From an uncultured Alphaproteobacteria bacterium (GTDB taxonomy: Bacteria; Pseudomonadota; Alphaproteobacteria; RF32; CAG-239), in contig CALXTH010000159.1 in NCBI GenBank assembly GCA_944391365.1, positions 1 through 9,617 of the forward strand: DNA of 9,617 nucleotides, read 5' to 3'. Positions within the stretch are counted from its first letter, which is position 1. Each line of letters opens with the position of its first letter. The notes under the pieces were generated by a model. The model was not told the origin of the DNA. It worked only from the letters and a program-made list of their open reading frames with translations, and searched no databases. Position numbers and translations under genes: made by a program. Below, piece after piece: positions 3,909 through 9,617 of the stretch.

Positions 3909-4724
3909 ATGAAAACACTTATCGGAATCCCGGCTCGCTATGGGTCAACCCGTTTTCCGGGAAAACCGCTGGCCAAAATCGCCGGCCGTGAAATGCTGCT
4001 CCGCGTATGGGACAATGCCTTAAAAGCCGCCTCAAAATTTCAGGGATGTGAAGCCGCTGTGGCAACGGATGATGAACGGATTATGGAGTTTTGCCGGACA
4101 CATGGAATAACCGCGGTGATGACTTCTGCCGATTGCAAAACCGGAACGGATCGTATCGTCGAACTGGCCGAAAGCTTTGCCGCCAAACCGGAATTTGTCG
4201 TCAACCTGCAGGGCGACAATCCGATTTGCCCGCCGTGGTTTGTTGAGGCGGTCATTAAAGCCTATGAAGATGACAATACGGCAGAAACAGTCACCCCGGT
4301 TGTCAACCTGAGCTGGAATGAGCTTGACCGCCTGCGTGAAAACAAAAAGGCCACGCCGTTCAGCGGAACAACGGCAGTTTTTGACAATAAAGGCGATGCG
4401 TTTTATTTTTCAAAGAATATTATTCCCGCCATCCGCAAAGAAGAAAAATTGCGTGAGACAATGCCGTCATCTCCGGTATTCCGCCAGGTCGGGCTTTACG
4501 GCTACCGCTTTGATGTCCTGAAAAAAATAGCCGCTCTGCCGGAAGGTGTTTATGAAAAATTTGAAGGGCTGGAACAACTGCGCTGGATTGAAAACCACAT
4601 AAAAGTCAGATGTGTCAAAGTTGACTATCGTAATTTTGCCGCAATGTCATCATTATCCGGAGTCGATTCGCCGGAAGATATTGCCCGGGTTGAAGCCGTT
4701 CTGGCCGAATGCGGGGAGTTTTAG
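3909..4724 (+). CDS. kdsB: 3-deoxy-manno-octulosonate cytidylyltransferase (CMP-Kdo synthetase)-like
   Basis: The protein activates Kdo (or a related acidic sugar) with CTP to CMP-Kdo for lipopolysaccharide inner-core synthesis in the cytosol. Seen in the 271-aa protein: the nucleotide-binding start IPARYGSTRFPGKPL (7-21), VATDDERI (51-58), TGTDR (78-82), QGDNP (101-105), VGLYGYR, EGLEQLRWIE and the final GVDSPEDIARV (about 250-260). All are in family order. KdsB proteins are usually about 245-255 aa, so this one is slightly long. The usual QGDEP is QGDNP here and the SRAPIP block reads SKNIIP. The sugar substrate could therefore differ from plain Kdo; 8-amino-Kdo or another ulosonic acid is conceivable. 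The ATG has AGGAAAGGAAG upstream. The next gene begins one base after the TAG, so the two are cotranscribed. Confidence 0.82.
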   Translation: MKTLIGIPARYGSTRFPGKPLAKIAGREMLLRVWDNALKAASKFQGCEAAVATDDERIMEFCRTHGITAVMTSADCKTGTDRIVELAESFAAKPEFVVNLQGDNPICPPWFVEAVIKAYEDDNTAETVTPVVNLSWNELDRLRENKKATPFSGTTAVFDNKGDAFYFSKNIIPAIRKEEKLRETMPSSPVFRQVGLYGYRFDVLKKIAALPEGVYEKFEGLEQLRWIENHIKVRCVKVDYRNFAAMSSLSGVDSPEDIARVEAVLAECGEF

Positions 4725-4725
4725 C

Positions 4726-5370
4726 ATGACAACACGCATTATTATCGCCCGTCACGGCAATACATTCACCAAAGATCAAACCCCGACCCGTGTCGGCTGC
4801 CGGACAGATTTGCCTCTGGTCGAAACCGAGCGGGGAAGCAACATCGGCCGTTATTTGCTGGCAAAAGGTATGGTTCCGGCTTATGTCTATGCCGCACCGC
4901 TGAAACGCACAATGGAAACAGCCCGGCTGGCCATTGAGGCCATGGGGGGGGATATCCCGCTGGAAGAAGATGATTCTTTTGTTGAAATCGATTATGGCCC
5001 GGATGAAAACAAAACCGAAGATGAAGTCATCGCCCGCATCGGCCGTGAGGCTGTTGAGCGCTGGAACAAAGATGCCGTTGTTCCCGATGGATGGAAAGTT
5101 TCGGTTGAGGGAATTATCAGTGCCTGGAAAAACTTTGCCGAAAAAGTTGAAAAAAAGCACAAAGGGCAGAACATACTTGTTGTCTCCAGCAACGGCATCA
5201 TCCGCTTTGCCCCATACCTGACCGGAAATTTCAAGAATTTTACGGTCGAACATGACATCAAAGTCGGAACCGGTTCCGTCTGTGTTTTTGAAAAAGAAGA
5301 GGGAGCTGACAACTGGAAATGCACCGAATGGAACACCAAACCCAAAGACTATTTCAAAACCGCTCTCTGA
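4726..5370 (+). CDS. Histidine-phosphatase-superfamily protein with altered second catalytic site
   Basis: The start at 4726 is chosen because GGGGAG (4713-4718) lies 7 nt upstream, inside the end of the kdsB-like gene, and the RHG motif then falls near the N-terminus as in the family. The protein is 214 aa. It has ARHGNT (8-13, the phosphorylated His), YAAPLKRTMETA (55-66, the SPLxRxxxTA box with its Arg) and VEIDYG (86-91, acid residue). The second catalytic histidine, normally VSHGG, is replaced: residues 152-160 read VVSSNGIIR. It may be a phosphatase with changed chemistry or an inactive or binding paralogue. The one-base gap to the kdsB-like gene suggests translational coupling and a role in the same sugar pathway, but the substrate is unknown. 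A run of eight G (4944-4951) lies within the coding sequence. Confidence 0.8.
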   Translation: MTTRIIIARHGNTFTKDQTPTRVGCRTDLPLVETERGSNIGRYLLAKGMVPAYVYAAPLKRTMETARLAIEAMGGDIPLEEDDSFVEIDYGPDENKTEDEVIARIGREAVERWNKDAVVPDGWKVSVEGIISAWKNFAEKVEKKHKGQNILVVSSNGIIRFAPYLTGNFKNFTVEHDIKVGTGSVCVFEKEEGADNWKCTEWNTKPKDYFKTAL

Positions 5371-5390
5371 CCGAACAACAACCCGTTTCA

Positions 5391-5415
5391 GACCGGCTTA
5401 ATGCCGGTCTTTTTT
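5391..5415 (+). terminator. Terminator of the kdsB-like/phosphatase operon
   Basis: Perfect stem GACCGGC/GCCGGTC (5391-5397 with 5403-5409), loop TTAAT, then six T. It is 20 bp after the TGA. Confidence 0.92.
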
Positions 5416-5420
5416 ATAAA

Positions 5421-5468
5421 TAAAAAAAGAGCCTGCTTATAAATATTAGGGGAAAGATAAGCAGGCTC
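5421..5468 (-). terminator. Terminator of the flagellar operon
   Basis: On the minus strand a perfect 12-bp stem (5468-5457 with 5440-5429, GAGCCTGCTTAT/ATAAGCAGGCTC) is followed by seven T (5428-5422). The 16-nt loop carries TTTCCCCT. It ends the flgF-G-A-H transcript about 75-120 nt after the flgH stop. Confidence 0.88.
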
Positions 5469-5481
5469 GTCTTTTTAATAC

Positions 5482-5509
5482 AAGAAAAAAATGGGGAGAT
5501 TTTTTTCTT
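5482..5509 (-). other. Second hairpin in the flgH 3' UTR with C-rich loop
   Basis: AAGAAAAAAAT (5482-5492) pairs perfectly with ATTTTTTTCTT (5499-5509); the loop on the minus strand is CTCCCC. Together with the terminator hairpin it forms a two-hairpin 3' UTR in which CCCC is displayed in both loops. Confidence 0.6.
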
Positions 5510-5541
5510 ATGATGACATAATAATAAGGGGAAACTTTTGC

Positions 5542-6294
5542 CTAGAACGGAGATAAAATATCAATCAGCTGACGCCCGTAACGCGGTTCCTGAACATCGG
5601 AGATTGTACCTTTTCCACCATAAGAAACTCTCAATTCGGCAATTTTGCTCGAATCAATCGTATTGTCGGAAGTAATGTCCGCCCGGCGGATAATGCCTTT
5701 GACCGTCAGCTGGCGCAATTCATAATTCACTCTGATTTCCTGCGAGCCCTCAATGACCAGATTCCCGTTTGGTAAAACCTGAGTGACAATGCCGGCCATA
5801 GTCATGTTGATGGTTTCGGAACGATCAATTTTGCCTTCACCGGTCACATCATGGTCTGATGTCACATTAACCAGATTCCCGGGTTCAACCGCATCCGGAA
5901 GATAATCTTTGGCATAACTCTCAAAACCGAAGAAACTGCCAACCTCAACCGTATCACTGTTTGTATCGCGAAGCTGTTCCGTTTTGTTTTTCATTGTGGC
6001 GGCATCTTTGGCTGAAATATTAACCGTGATAATATCACCGACCTTGGAAGCGCGTTGATCTTTGAAAAATCCCGAAGACCCTTTTTTCCATAAAGAATTC
6101 GGCCCTGTTGTCTGGCTCACCTGCTGGGGCATCGGCATGGAAACCGGTTGATAATTCGGTTGCGTAACCGGATTTTCAATCGGAGCCAGATCAGGCTCTT
6201 TCCCGATATCTTTCAGACGGGACCACGTATTGCAGCCGCTCAGAAGAGTGCTGAGCAACAGCCCCGTTATCATATTTCTGTAAACTTTTTTCAT
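5542..6294 (-). CDS. flgH: Flagellar L-ring lipoprotein FlgH
   Basis: FlgH forms the outer-membrane L ring, the bushing around the flagellar rod. The 250-aa protein starts with a lipoprotein signal, with hydrophobic residues 9-18 and lipobox LLSGC (lipidated Cys21). A proline-rich linker (about 38-60) follows, then the conserved FlgH body: NSLWKKGSSGFFKDQRASKVGDI, in which SLW and the KVGDI strand are diagnostic, ITVNISAKDAA, and the C-terminal LPNGNLVIEGSQEIRVN, LRQLTVKGIIRRADI and RQLIDILSPF. The length is slightly above the enteric form because of the linker. An AGAGGGGA ribosome site lies about 9 nt before the ATG, and flgA ends 17 nt upstream. It is the last gene of the operon; flgI does not follow. 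Confidence 0.97.
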   Translation of the reverse strand: MKKVYRNMITGLLLSTLLSGCNTWSRLKDIGKEPDLAPIENPVTQPNYQPVSMPMPQQVSQTTGPNSLWKKGSSGFFKDQRASKVGDIITVNISAKDAATMKNKTEQLRDTNSDTVEVGSFFGFESYAKDYLPDAVEPGNLVNVTSDHDVTGEGKIDRSETINMTMAGIVTQVLPNGNLVIEGSQEIRVNYELRQLTVKGIIRRADITSDNTIDSSKIAELRVSYGGKGTISDVQEPRYGRQLIDILSPF

Positions 6295-6311
6295 GACAAT
6301 AGTTCCCCTCT

Positions 6312-7022
6312 CTATTGAATCTCAACCCGTACGGTATCCGCATCAACCACAACCCCGAAAAGGCTTTTCTTGCTTTTGGGATTTTGCAGTTCAATCCGGT
6401 CATTGACACTCCCATCCTCAAGCGCCAGCGCCCGTGTGGTTATCTCCATTTTATTTGTCTGATAAACAGCTGAAACCATATCCCCCTTTCTGATAAGAAG
6501 CTTGTCGCCGACTTCGCTGTTCAAAATCAGTTTGCCGGTTTTAAGCATCCGCTTGGCTTCCTTGTCCAACAGCTTTTCTTTATGTGTAATATTGGCGTCT
6601 TTAATTCTGTTTCGACGAACCATAATCTGTTTCAAATCTTTTTCTTTAATGATTTCGCCTTTATTAATGCTGCGCGCCGGAACCCATACCCCGTCCAACA
6701 GGTAATATTTGCCGATTAATGTTGAATTTCCAACCATGACGCCATCGGCAAAAACATCAATAACACAGGTAAACTTGTTGCTCCCCTCATCATATTTCAG
6801 ATTTGAGACCATAATTTTGAACGGACTGTCTTTCGGCAGAACAAAAGATGTGGTCCCGCCAAAAAATTCAATATCCATATTTTCATCAATACCTTCTTCG
6901 ACAAAAGCATTTCGGACAGCTTCCGTCACGTCGTCTCCGGTAACGCTGAGCGCCGCGTCCGAGGCAAAACCCAGCAGCAACACCGGTAAGGCAAAAATGA
7001 ATATTTTCAGCAGTCTGTTCAT
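6312..7022 (-). CDS. flgA: Flagellar P-ring assembly chaperone FlgA
   Basis: FlgA is a periplasmic chaperone that helps FlgI assemble into the P ring. The 236-aa protein has a Sec signal peptide (residues 1 to about 23, ending near SDA-AL), an N-terminal domain with weak conservation, and then the SAF domain (about 112-176: VPARSINKGEIIKEKDL, LDKEAKRMLKTGKLI). It ends with the C-terminal FlgA domain (about 177-236: IRKGDMVSAVYQTNKMEIT, ALEDGSVNDRIELQNPKSKK, FGVVVDADTVRV). These blocks are the standard FlgA signature. The gene sits 14 nt after flgG and 17 nt before flgH. The ribosome site is weak (AAAAG), so translation may rely partly on coupling with flgG. The partner flgI is not in the window. 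Confidence 0.95.
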   Translation of the reverse strand: MNRLLKIFIFALPVLLLGFASDAALSVTGDDVTEAVRNAFVEEGIDENMDIEFFGGTTSFVLPKDSPFKIMVSNLKYDEGSNKFTCVIDVFADGVMVGNSTLIGKYYLLDGVWVPARSINKGEIIKEKDLKQIMVRRNRIKDANITHKEKLLDKEAKRMLKTGKLILNSEVGDKLLIRKGDMVSAVYQTNKMEITTRALALEDGSVNDRIELQNPKSKKSLFGVVVDADTVRVEIQ

Positions 7023-7036
7023 AGGTCTTTTACTTT

Positions 7037-7825
7037 TTATCTCATCTGGTTAATGGTTGAAAGCATCTGGTCAGAGGTGGTAATAATCTTTGAGTTCATC
7101 TCATAAGCTCTTTGTGCCGAAACAAGCTCGGTAATTTCAGAAACCGGATTGACGTTTGATGTTTCAAGATACCCGGCCTGAATAGAACCAAACCCTTCCG
7201 TATCCGGATTGTCAATCACCGGCGCACCGGAAGCCTCTGTTTCCAGAAACAGGTTCTGTCCCATAGCCTCAAGACCGGCTTCATTGACAAAAGTTGCAAT
7301 CTCGAGCTGGCCGATATTAAGCTCATCAACCTGTCCGTCTTGTTTAACCCAAACCTCACCGGCCGCATTGACATAAATCTCGCTGGCATCGTCCGGAGCC
7401 GTGATCTCAGGCTGAGCGACATAGCCGTCATGCGTCACGAGCACACCGGCGCCGTTGCGCTGAAAAGCGCCGTCACGGGTATAGGCCGTGCCTTTTCCTT
7501 CCGGAAGTTCAATTTGAAAATAGCCGCGCCCTTTAATCGCCAGATCAAGCGGATTACCGGTATTGGTCAACGCATTGCCGTCGGTGATCCGATAAATTGC
7601 CGCGGTTTTGACACCGGTACCAAGCTGAACCCCGGCCGGAACAATTGTCTGCCCGGCAGTAGAAGCTGACCCCGGCCGAACAATATTCTGATACAACAAA
7701 TCATTAAATTCTGCGCGGCGCTTTGTATAAGCCGTGGTGTTCATGTTTGCGATATTGTTGGAGATAACGTCGACATTGGTCTGCTGAGCCAGCATGCCGG
7801 TTGCACCGATGTTTAATGATCTCAT
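7037..7825 (-). CDS. flgG: Flagellar distal-rod protein FlgG
   Basis: FlgG polymerises into the distal rod that crosses the periplasm inside the P and L rings. The protein is 262 aa, the normal length. It has the N-terminal rod/hook helix with NNIANMNT (23-30) and the FlgG-specific loop YQNIVRPGSASTAGQ (about 45-59), which distinguishes FlgG from FlgE and FlgF. VQLGTGVKTAAIYRI and the DLAIKGRGYFQIELP strand follow, and the C-terminal helix is SNVNPVSEITELVSAQRAYE to NQMR. An AAGGGGA ribosome site precedes the ATG. flgF lies 22 nt upstream and flgA 14 nt downstream. In the family the protein is exported by the flagellar type III apparatus without a cleaved signal. Confidence 0.97.
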   Translation of the reverse strand: MRSLNIGATGMLAQQTNVDVISNNIANMNTTAYTKRRAEFNDLLYQNIVRPGSASTAGQTIVPAGVQLGTGVKTAAIYRITDGNALTNTGNPLDLAIKGRGYFQIELPEGKGTAYTRDGAFQRNGAGVLVTHDGYVAQPEITAPDDASEIYVNAAGEVWVKQDGQVDELNIGQLEIATFVNEAGLEAMGQNLFLETEASGAPVIDNPDTEGFGSIQAGYLETSNVNPVSEITELVSAQRAYEMNSKIITTSDQMLSTINQMR

Positions 7826-7847
7826 ATTTTTTCCCCTTCAGTTTTTA

Positions 7848-8594
7848 TTAAGCCAGTTGTGAGTAGGCTTCAATTGTGTTGGACAGGCGTTCGTGCTCTT
7901 CATCAATCATTTGCTGAACATACTCATAAGAACGCTGAATTTTAATCATCTTTGTCATTTCCGAAATCGGGTCGACATTGGACTTCTCAATTGCCTTATG
8001 GATAACGCGGTAGTTTCCGTTATTCAGTTCCATCGCATTGCCGTCGGTATTTGCAAACAAAGTATCGGCAACTTTCTGGAGTTTCTGGTTGTCCTCAAAG
8101 CTGGCAATTTTGATCCGCCCCAGACTGCCGTTTTCGGTCAAAACCTCGCCGCTTTCGGTAATATGAATTTCCGTTTCACCGGGAGCAATAAAGAAAGGTG
8201 TCCCGTTTTCCGAAAGCAGAAAATTTCCTTCGGCCGTCGTAATGGCTCCGTTTTCATTCAAGGTGAACTGACCTTTACGGGTATACATCTCACCGTTCGG
8301 TGTTTCTACGGCAAAAAACGCATCCCCTTTAATCGCCGCGTCCAGACTATTTCCGGTCGTGTTAATCATACCTTCTACAAAATTTTTATAGACCCCGAAA
8401 TCCTGAGTGAAAGAAAGCGGATTGCCGATCATACGATCACTGCCGTTTTTGGTTTCGGCCAGATACGTCGTAAATATGGCCTCTCCCCCTTTATAACCGG
8501 CCGTATTCATGTTTGCCATGTTGCCCGACACAACGTCCATCTGCTTCCATAAAGCCATCTGCCGGGACAAAGCGATATAATTTGTATTATCCAT
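7848..8594 (-). CDS. flgF: Flagellar proximal-rod protein FlgF
   Basis: FlgF is a minor subunit of the proximal rod. The start is set at the ATG at 8594 (248 aa) rather than the TTG at 8609, because GGGGA lies 8 nt upstream of this ATG and the TTG has no ribosome site of its own. The protein has the rod motif GNMANMNTAGYK (24-35), FTQDFGVYKNFVEGMINTTGNSLD, AIKGDAFFAVETPNGEMYTRKGQF and the C-terminal helix SNVDPISEMTKMIKIQRSYEY. It lacks the FlgG-type loop, which fits FlgF. It is the first gene of the operon and is preceded by a sigma54 promoter (8646-8662). Confidence 0.95.
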   Translation of the reverse strand: MDNTNYIALSRQMALWKQMDVVSGNMANMNTAGYKGGEAIFTTYLAETKNGSDRMIGNPLSFTQDFGVYKNFVEGMINTTGNSLDAAIKGDAFFAVETPNGEMYTRKGQFTLNENGAITTAEGNFLLSENGTPFFIAPGETEIHITESGEVLTENGSLGRIKIASFEDNQKLQKVADTLFANTDGNAMELNNGNYRVIHKAIEKSNVDPISEMTKMIKIQRSYEYVQQMIDEEHERLSNTIEAYSQLA

Positions 8595-8645
8595 ATTTAT
8601 TTTCCCCAATCTAAAAAGGATAATTTTTCCAGTTGCTTATACTTA

Positions 8646-8662
8646 TGCAAAAACCGTGCCAA
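8646..8662 (-). promoter_or_regulatory. Sigma54 (-24/-12) promoter of the flagellar operon
   Basis: The minus strand reads TTGGCACGGTTTTTGCA, which fits the sigma54 consensus TGGCACG-N4-TTGCW essentially perfectly, with GG and GC exactly 12 bp apart. The predicted start is near 8635, 41 nt ahead of the flgF ATG. Class III-type flagellar genes of Alphaproteobacteria such as Caulobacter are driven by RpoN with the activator FlbD, so this fits the operon. No activator site could be identified with confidence. Confidence 0.88.
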
Positions 8663-8663
8663 T

Positions 8664-8695
8664 AAAAAAGGATTGAATGTAAAAACATCCAATCC
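8664..8695 (-). terminator. Terminator of the second cysteine-rich gene
   Basis: On the minus strand an 11-bp stem (8695-8685 with 8680-8670, one G-T pair) has a TTTT loop and is followed by six T. It lies 22 bp after the TAA and immediately upstream of the flgF sigma54 site, so it insulates the flagellar operon. Confidence 0.88.
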
Positions 8696-8717
8696 CTTGA
8701 AAATAAGACCAATGGAG

Positions 8718-9578
8718 TTAATAAGAAGCGAGCACCGGGCGAACATAGAAGTAGTCGTAGTCGTCGTAGTCGAACCAATAGCTGCCGCCAGCAGACATAT
8801 CCACACGGCAGTAGGTGCCGTCGAGGTCGTAGGTAGACGACCAATAATATCCGTTAGACAAATTTGTCCCTCCGCTTGTCGAAAGTAGGTTATTAAGTGA
8901 TGATTTATTATTGTACATGGTCACAAGCTGGTCTCGAGAAGGTAAAGACCCTTTAAGATTGCCGCAGAACGAATAGTTTTGGCAGCTGCTATTTGCACTG
9001 CTCCAGTTCATTGTCCCCAAATCTTTCATAGCGACATAGAAATTCATGCCCGGAGCCTTGACGGCCACCACAGCCCCGTTACAGTAATACAAATCGCCCT
9101 GCGCTCCATTCAAAATTTGTTGTTTACAAGCCCCGTCTTTCCATTCATATCCGCTTGCACACGTGCATTGAGTATATTTTCCACCGCAGGCGGAGCCTGC
9201 GCCACCGGCGTAGCCGGTACCAGTGCAAGTATATTGATACGAAGACGAACAAGAAAGAGCACAACTGCTCCCGTTCCACGCATAATTTGTTGTACAGTTG
9301 CATTGAGTATATTTTCCACCGCAGGCAGAGCCTGAGCCACCGGCGTAACCGGTACCTGTACAACTATATTTAAAACCGTTCTCCGCACAAACCGTAGATT
9401 CTCCTTCGGCACAAAACCACCCGTTGCCAAACGGACACTTAACCCCTTTCCCGTCATTACACGAACTCTCCGTATAACCAAGCGCGGCACAGTCCTGCGC
9501 TGGAACACATTGCCCAAAAGCCAAACCAGGAAGACAGGACAAACTTGTCCCTAAGACTAAATAAACTTGAAACTTCAT
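8718..9578 (-). CDS. Secreted Cys-rich protein with DGR-type C-lectin-like C-terminus (paralogue 2, 286 aa)
   Basis: The start is put at the ATG at 9578, the fourth codon of the longest frame. AAGGA then lies 8 nt upstream and the protein begins directly with a signal peptide (MKFQVYLVLGTSLS, cleavage near FG-QC). It is exactly as long as the paralogue at 1711-2571 and aligns to it from end to end. The Cys-rich modules CTGTGYAGGSGSACGGKY (73-90) and CTGTGYAGGAGSACGGKY (118-135) each end in CxC plus an aromatic block. The C-terminal half has FYVAMKDLGTM, LPSRDQLVTMYNN, GYYWSST and FYVRPVLASY. Residues 250-278 are the hypervariable, Asp/Tyr-rich stretch (DYDDYDYF). The likely role is extracellular binding of an unknown ligand. 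A promoter -10 (9615-9610) is at the window edge. Confidence 0.85.
   Translation of the reverse strand: MKFQVYLVLGTSLSCLPGLAFGQCVPAQDCAALGYTESSCNDGKGVKCPFGNGWFCAEGESTVCAENGFKYSCTGTGYAGGSGSACGGKYTQCNCTTNYAWNGSSCALSCSSSYQYTCTGTGYAGGAGSACGGKYTQCTCASGYEWKDGACKQQILNGAQGDLYYCNGAVVAVKAPGMNFYVAMKDLGTMNWSSANSSCQNYSFCGNLKGSLPSRDQLVTMYNNKSSLNNLLSTSGGTNLSNGYYWSSTYDLDGTYCRVDMSAGGSYWFDYDDYDYFYVRPVLASY
8736..8843 (-). repeat. Candidate DGR variable region 2
   Basis: The bounds are the constant WSST codons (8843-8832) and the constant TATGTTCGCCCGG block (8747 to 8736). Twenty of the 29 codons between end in C and are chosen from TAC, GAC, CTC, GGC, ACC, TGC, AGC and TTC. At most aligned positions the two paralogues differ only in the first two bases of the codon. 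Confidence 0.55.
9164..9356 (-). repeat. 135-bp tandem module inside paralogue 2
   Basis: A 58-bp block at 9164-9221 recurs at 9299-9356 with only three mismatches, spaced 135 bp (45 codons). It encodes the GYAGGxGSACGGKYTQC part of the Cys-rich module. The high DNA identity points to recent duplication or gene conversion within the gene. Confidence 0.85.
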
Positions 9579-9609
9579 GACACACATCCTTTATAACATC
9601 ACACAGGAT

Positions 9610-9615
9610 AGTATA
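9610..9615 (-). promoter_or_regulatory. Possible -10 box of paralogue 2
   Basis: The minus strand reads TATACT at 9615-9610, giving a start near 9603 and a leader of about 25 nt. The -35 region is beyond the window. If correct, this paralogue lacks the long structured leader seen upstream of paralogue 1. Confidence 0.35.
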
Positions 9616-9617
9616 TC

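Noticed and set aside
4615..5253. 212-aa minus-strand frame opposite the phosphatase gene
   Set aside because: The plus strand carries clear histidine-phosphatase motifs, a ribosome site and coupling to the upstream gene; the long antisense frame is a codon-bias shadow.
7893..8552. 219-aa plus-strand frame opposite flgF
   Set aside because: It is fully antisense to well-conserved FlgF and has no promoter, ribosome site or domain.
8595..8609. TTG start for flgF
   Set aside because: The GGGGA ribosome site lies inside this extension and serves the ATG at 8594.
9164..9356. CRISPR array
   Set aside because: The repeats are in-frame coding modules, only two in number, spaced 135 bp, and there are no cas genes.
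1..9617. DGR template repeat or reverse transcriptase in the window
   Set aside because: The TATGTTCGCCCGG block and its complement occur only at the two gene ends, no AAC-rich non-coding copy is seen, and no frame encodes a reverse transcriptase.

Overview
The window looks like a chromosomal segment of a Gram-negative, flagellated alphaproteobacterium. The evidence is a CMP-Kdo synthetase-like gene (LPS pathway), an flgF-flgG-flgA-flgH operon in the order common in Alphaproteobacteria, a near-perfect sigma54 (-24/-12) promoter ahead of flgF, and a COG4123-type tRNA methyltransferase. The AT-rich intergenic DNA and the cysteine-rich secreted proteins ending in a WSST...YVRPV domain suggest a host-associated (perhaps gut) lineage. 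That last placement is inference from general familiarity, not proof.

Layout: 1-181 is the C-terminal end of a HAD-family phosphatase, followed by a terminator and a short relic resembling a tRNA 3' end. A tRNA-Pro(GGG) is on the minus strand at 334-410. Two orphan plus-strand genes follow, each with its own sigma70-like promoter and terminator: a 169-aa basic helical protein (531-1040) and a 54-aa single-pass membrane protein (1162-1326). After about 340 bp of non-coding DNA with palindromic repeats comes a minus-strand secreted cysteine-rich protein of 286 aa (1711-2571). It is preceded by about 500 bp of non-coding DNA that contains a strongly structured candidate leader RNA, a 15-bp T/A homopolymer and another palindromic repeat element. 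A TrmN6-like methyltransferase (3071-3829, minus) is divergent from a kdsB-like gene plus a histidine-phosphatase gene (3909-5370, plus). Facing them is the flagellar operon flgF-G-A-H (8594 down to 5542, minus). Beyond it, also on the minus strand, lies a second 286-aa secreted cysteine-rich paralogue (8718-9578).

How the genes work together: flgF and flgG encode rod subunits, flgA the P-ring assembly chaperone and flgH the L-ring lipoprotein. They form one transcription unit from the sigma54 site to a strong terminator at 5421-5468. The kdsB-like and phosphatase genes are one nucleotide apart and probably translationally coupled.

The most interesting signals are: (1) the two secreted paralogues differ in their C-terminal lectin-like region mostly at the first two positions of NNC codons, between constant blocks, which is the signature expected of diversity-generating retroelement (DGR) targets, although no reverse transcriptase or template repeat is in the window; (2) the leader of the first paralogue can form either a long-range 17-bp helix that extends to cover one arm of a terminator, or local hairpins plus that terminator, so it may be an undescribed attenuator or ncRNA; (3) an A/T tract of 15 bp abuts the predicted promoter of that leader.
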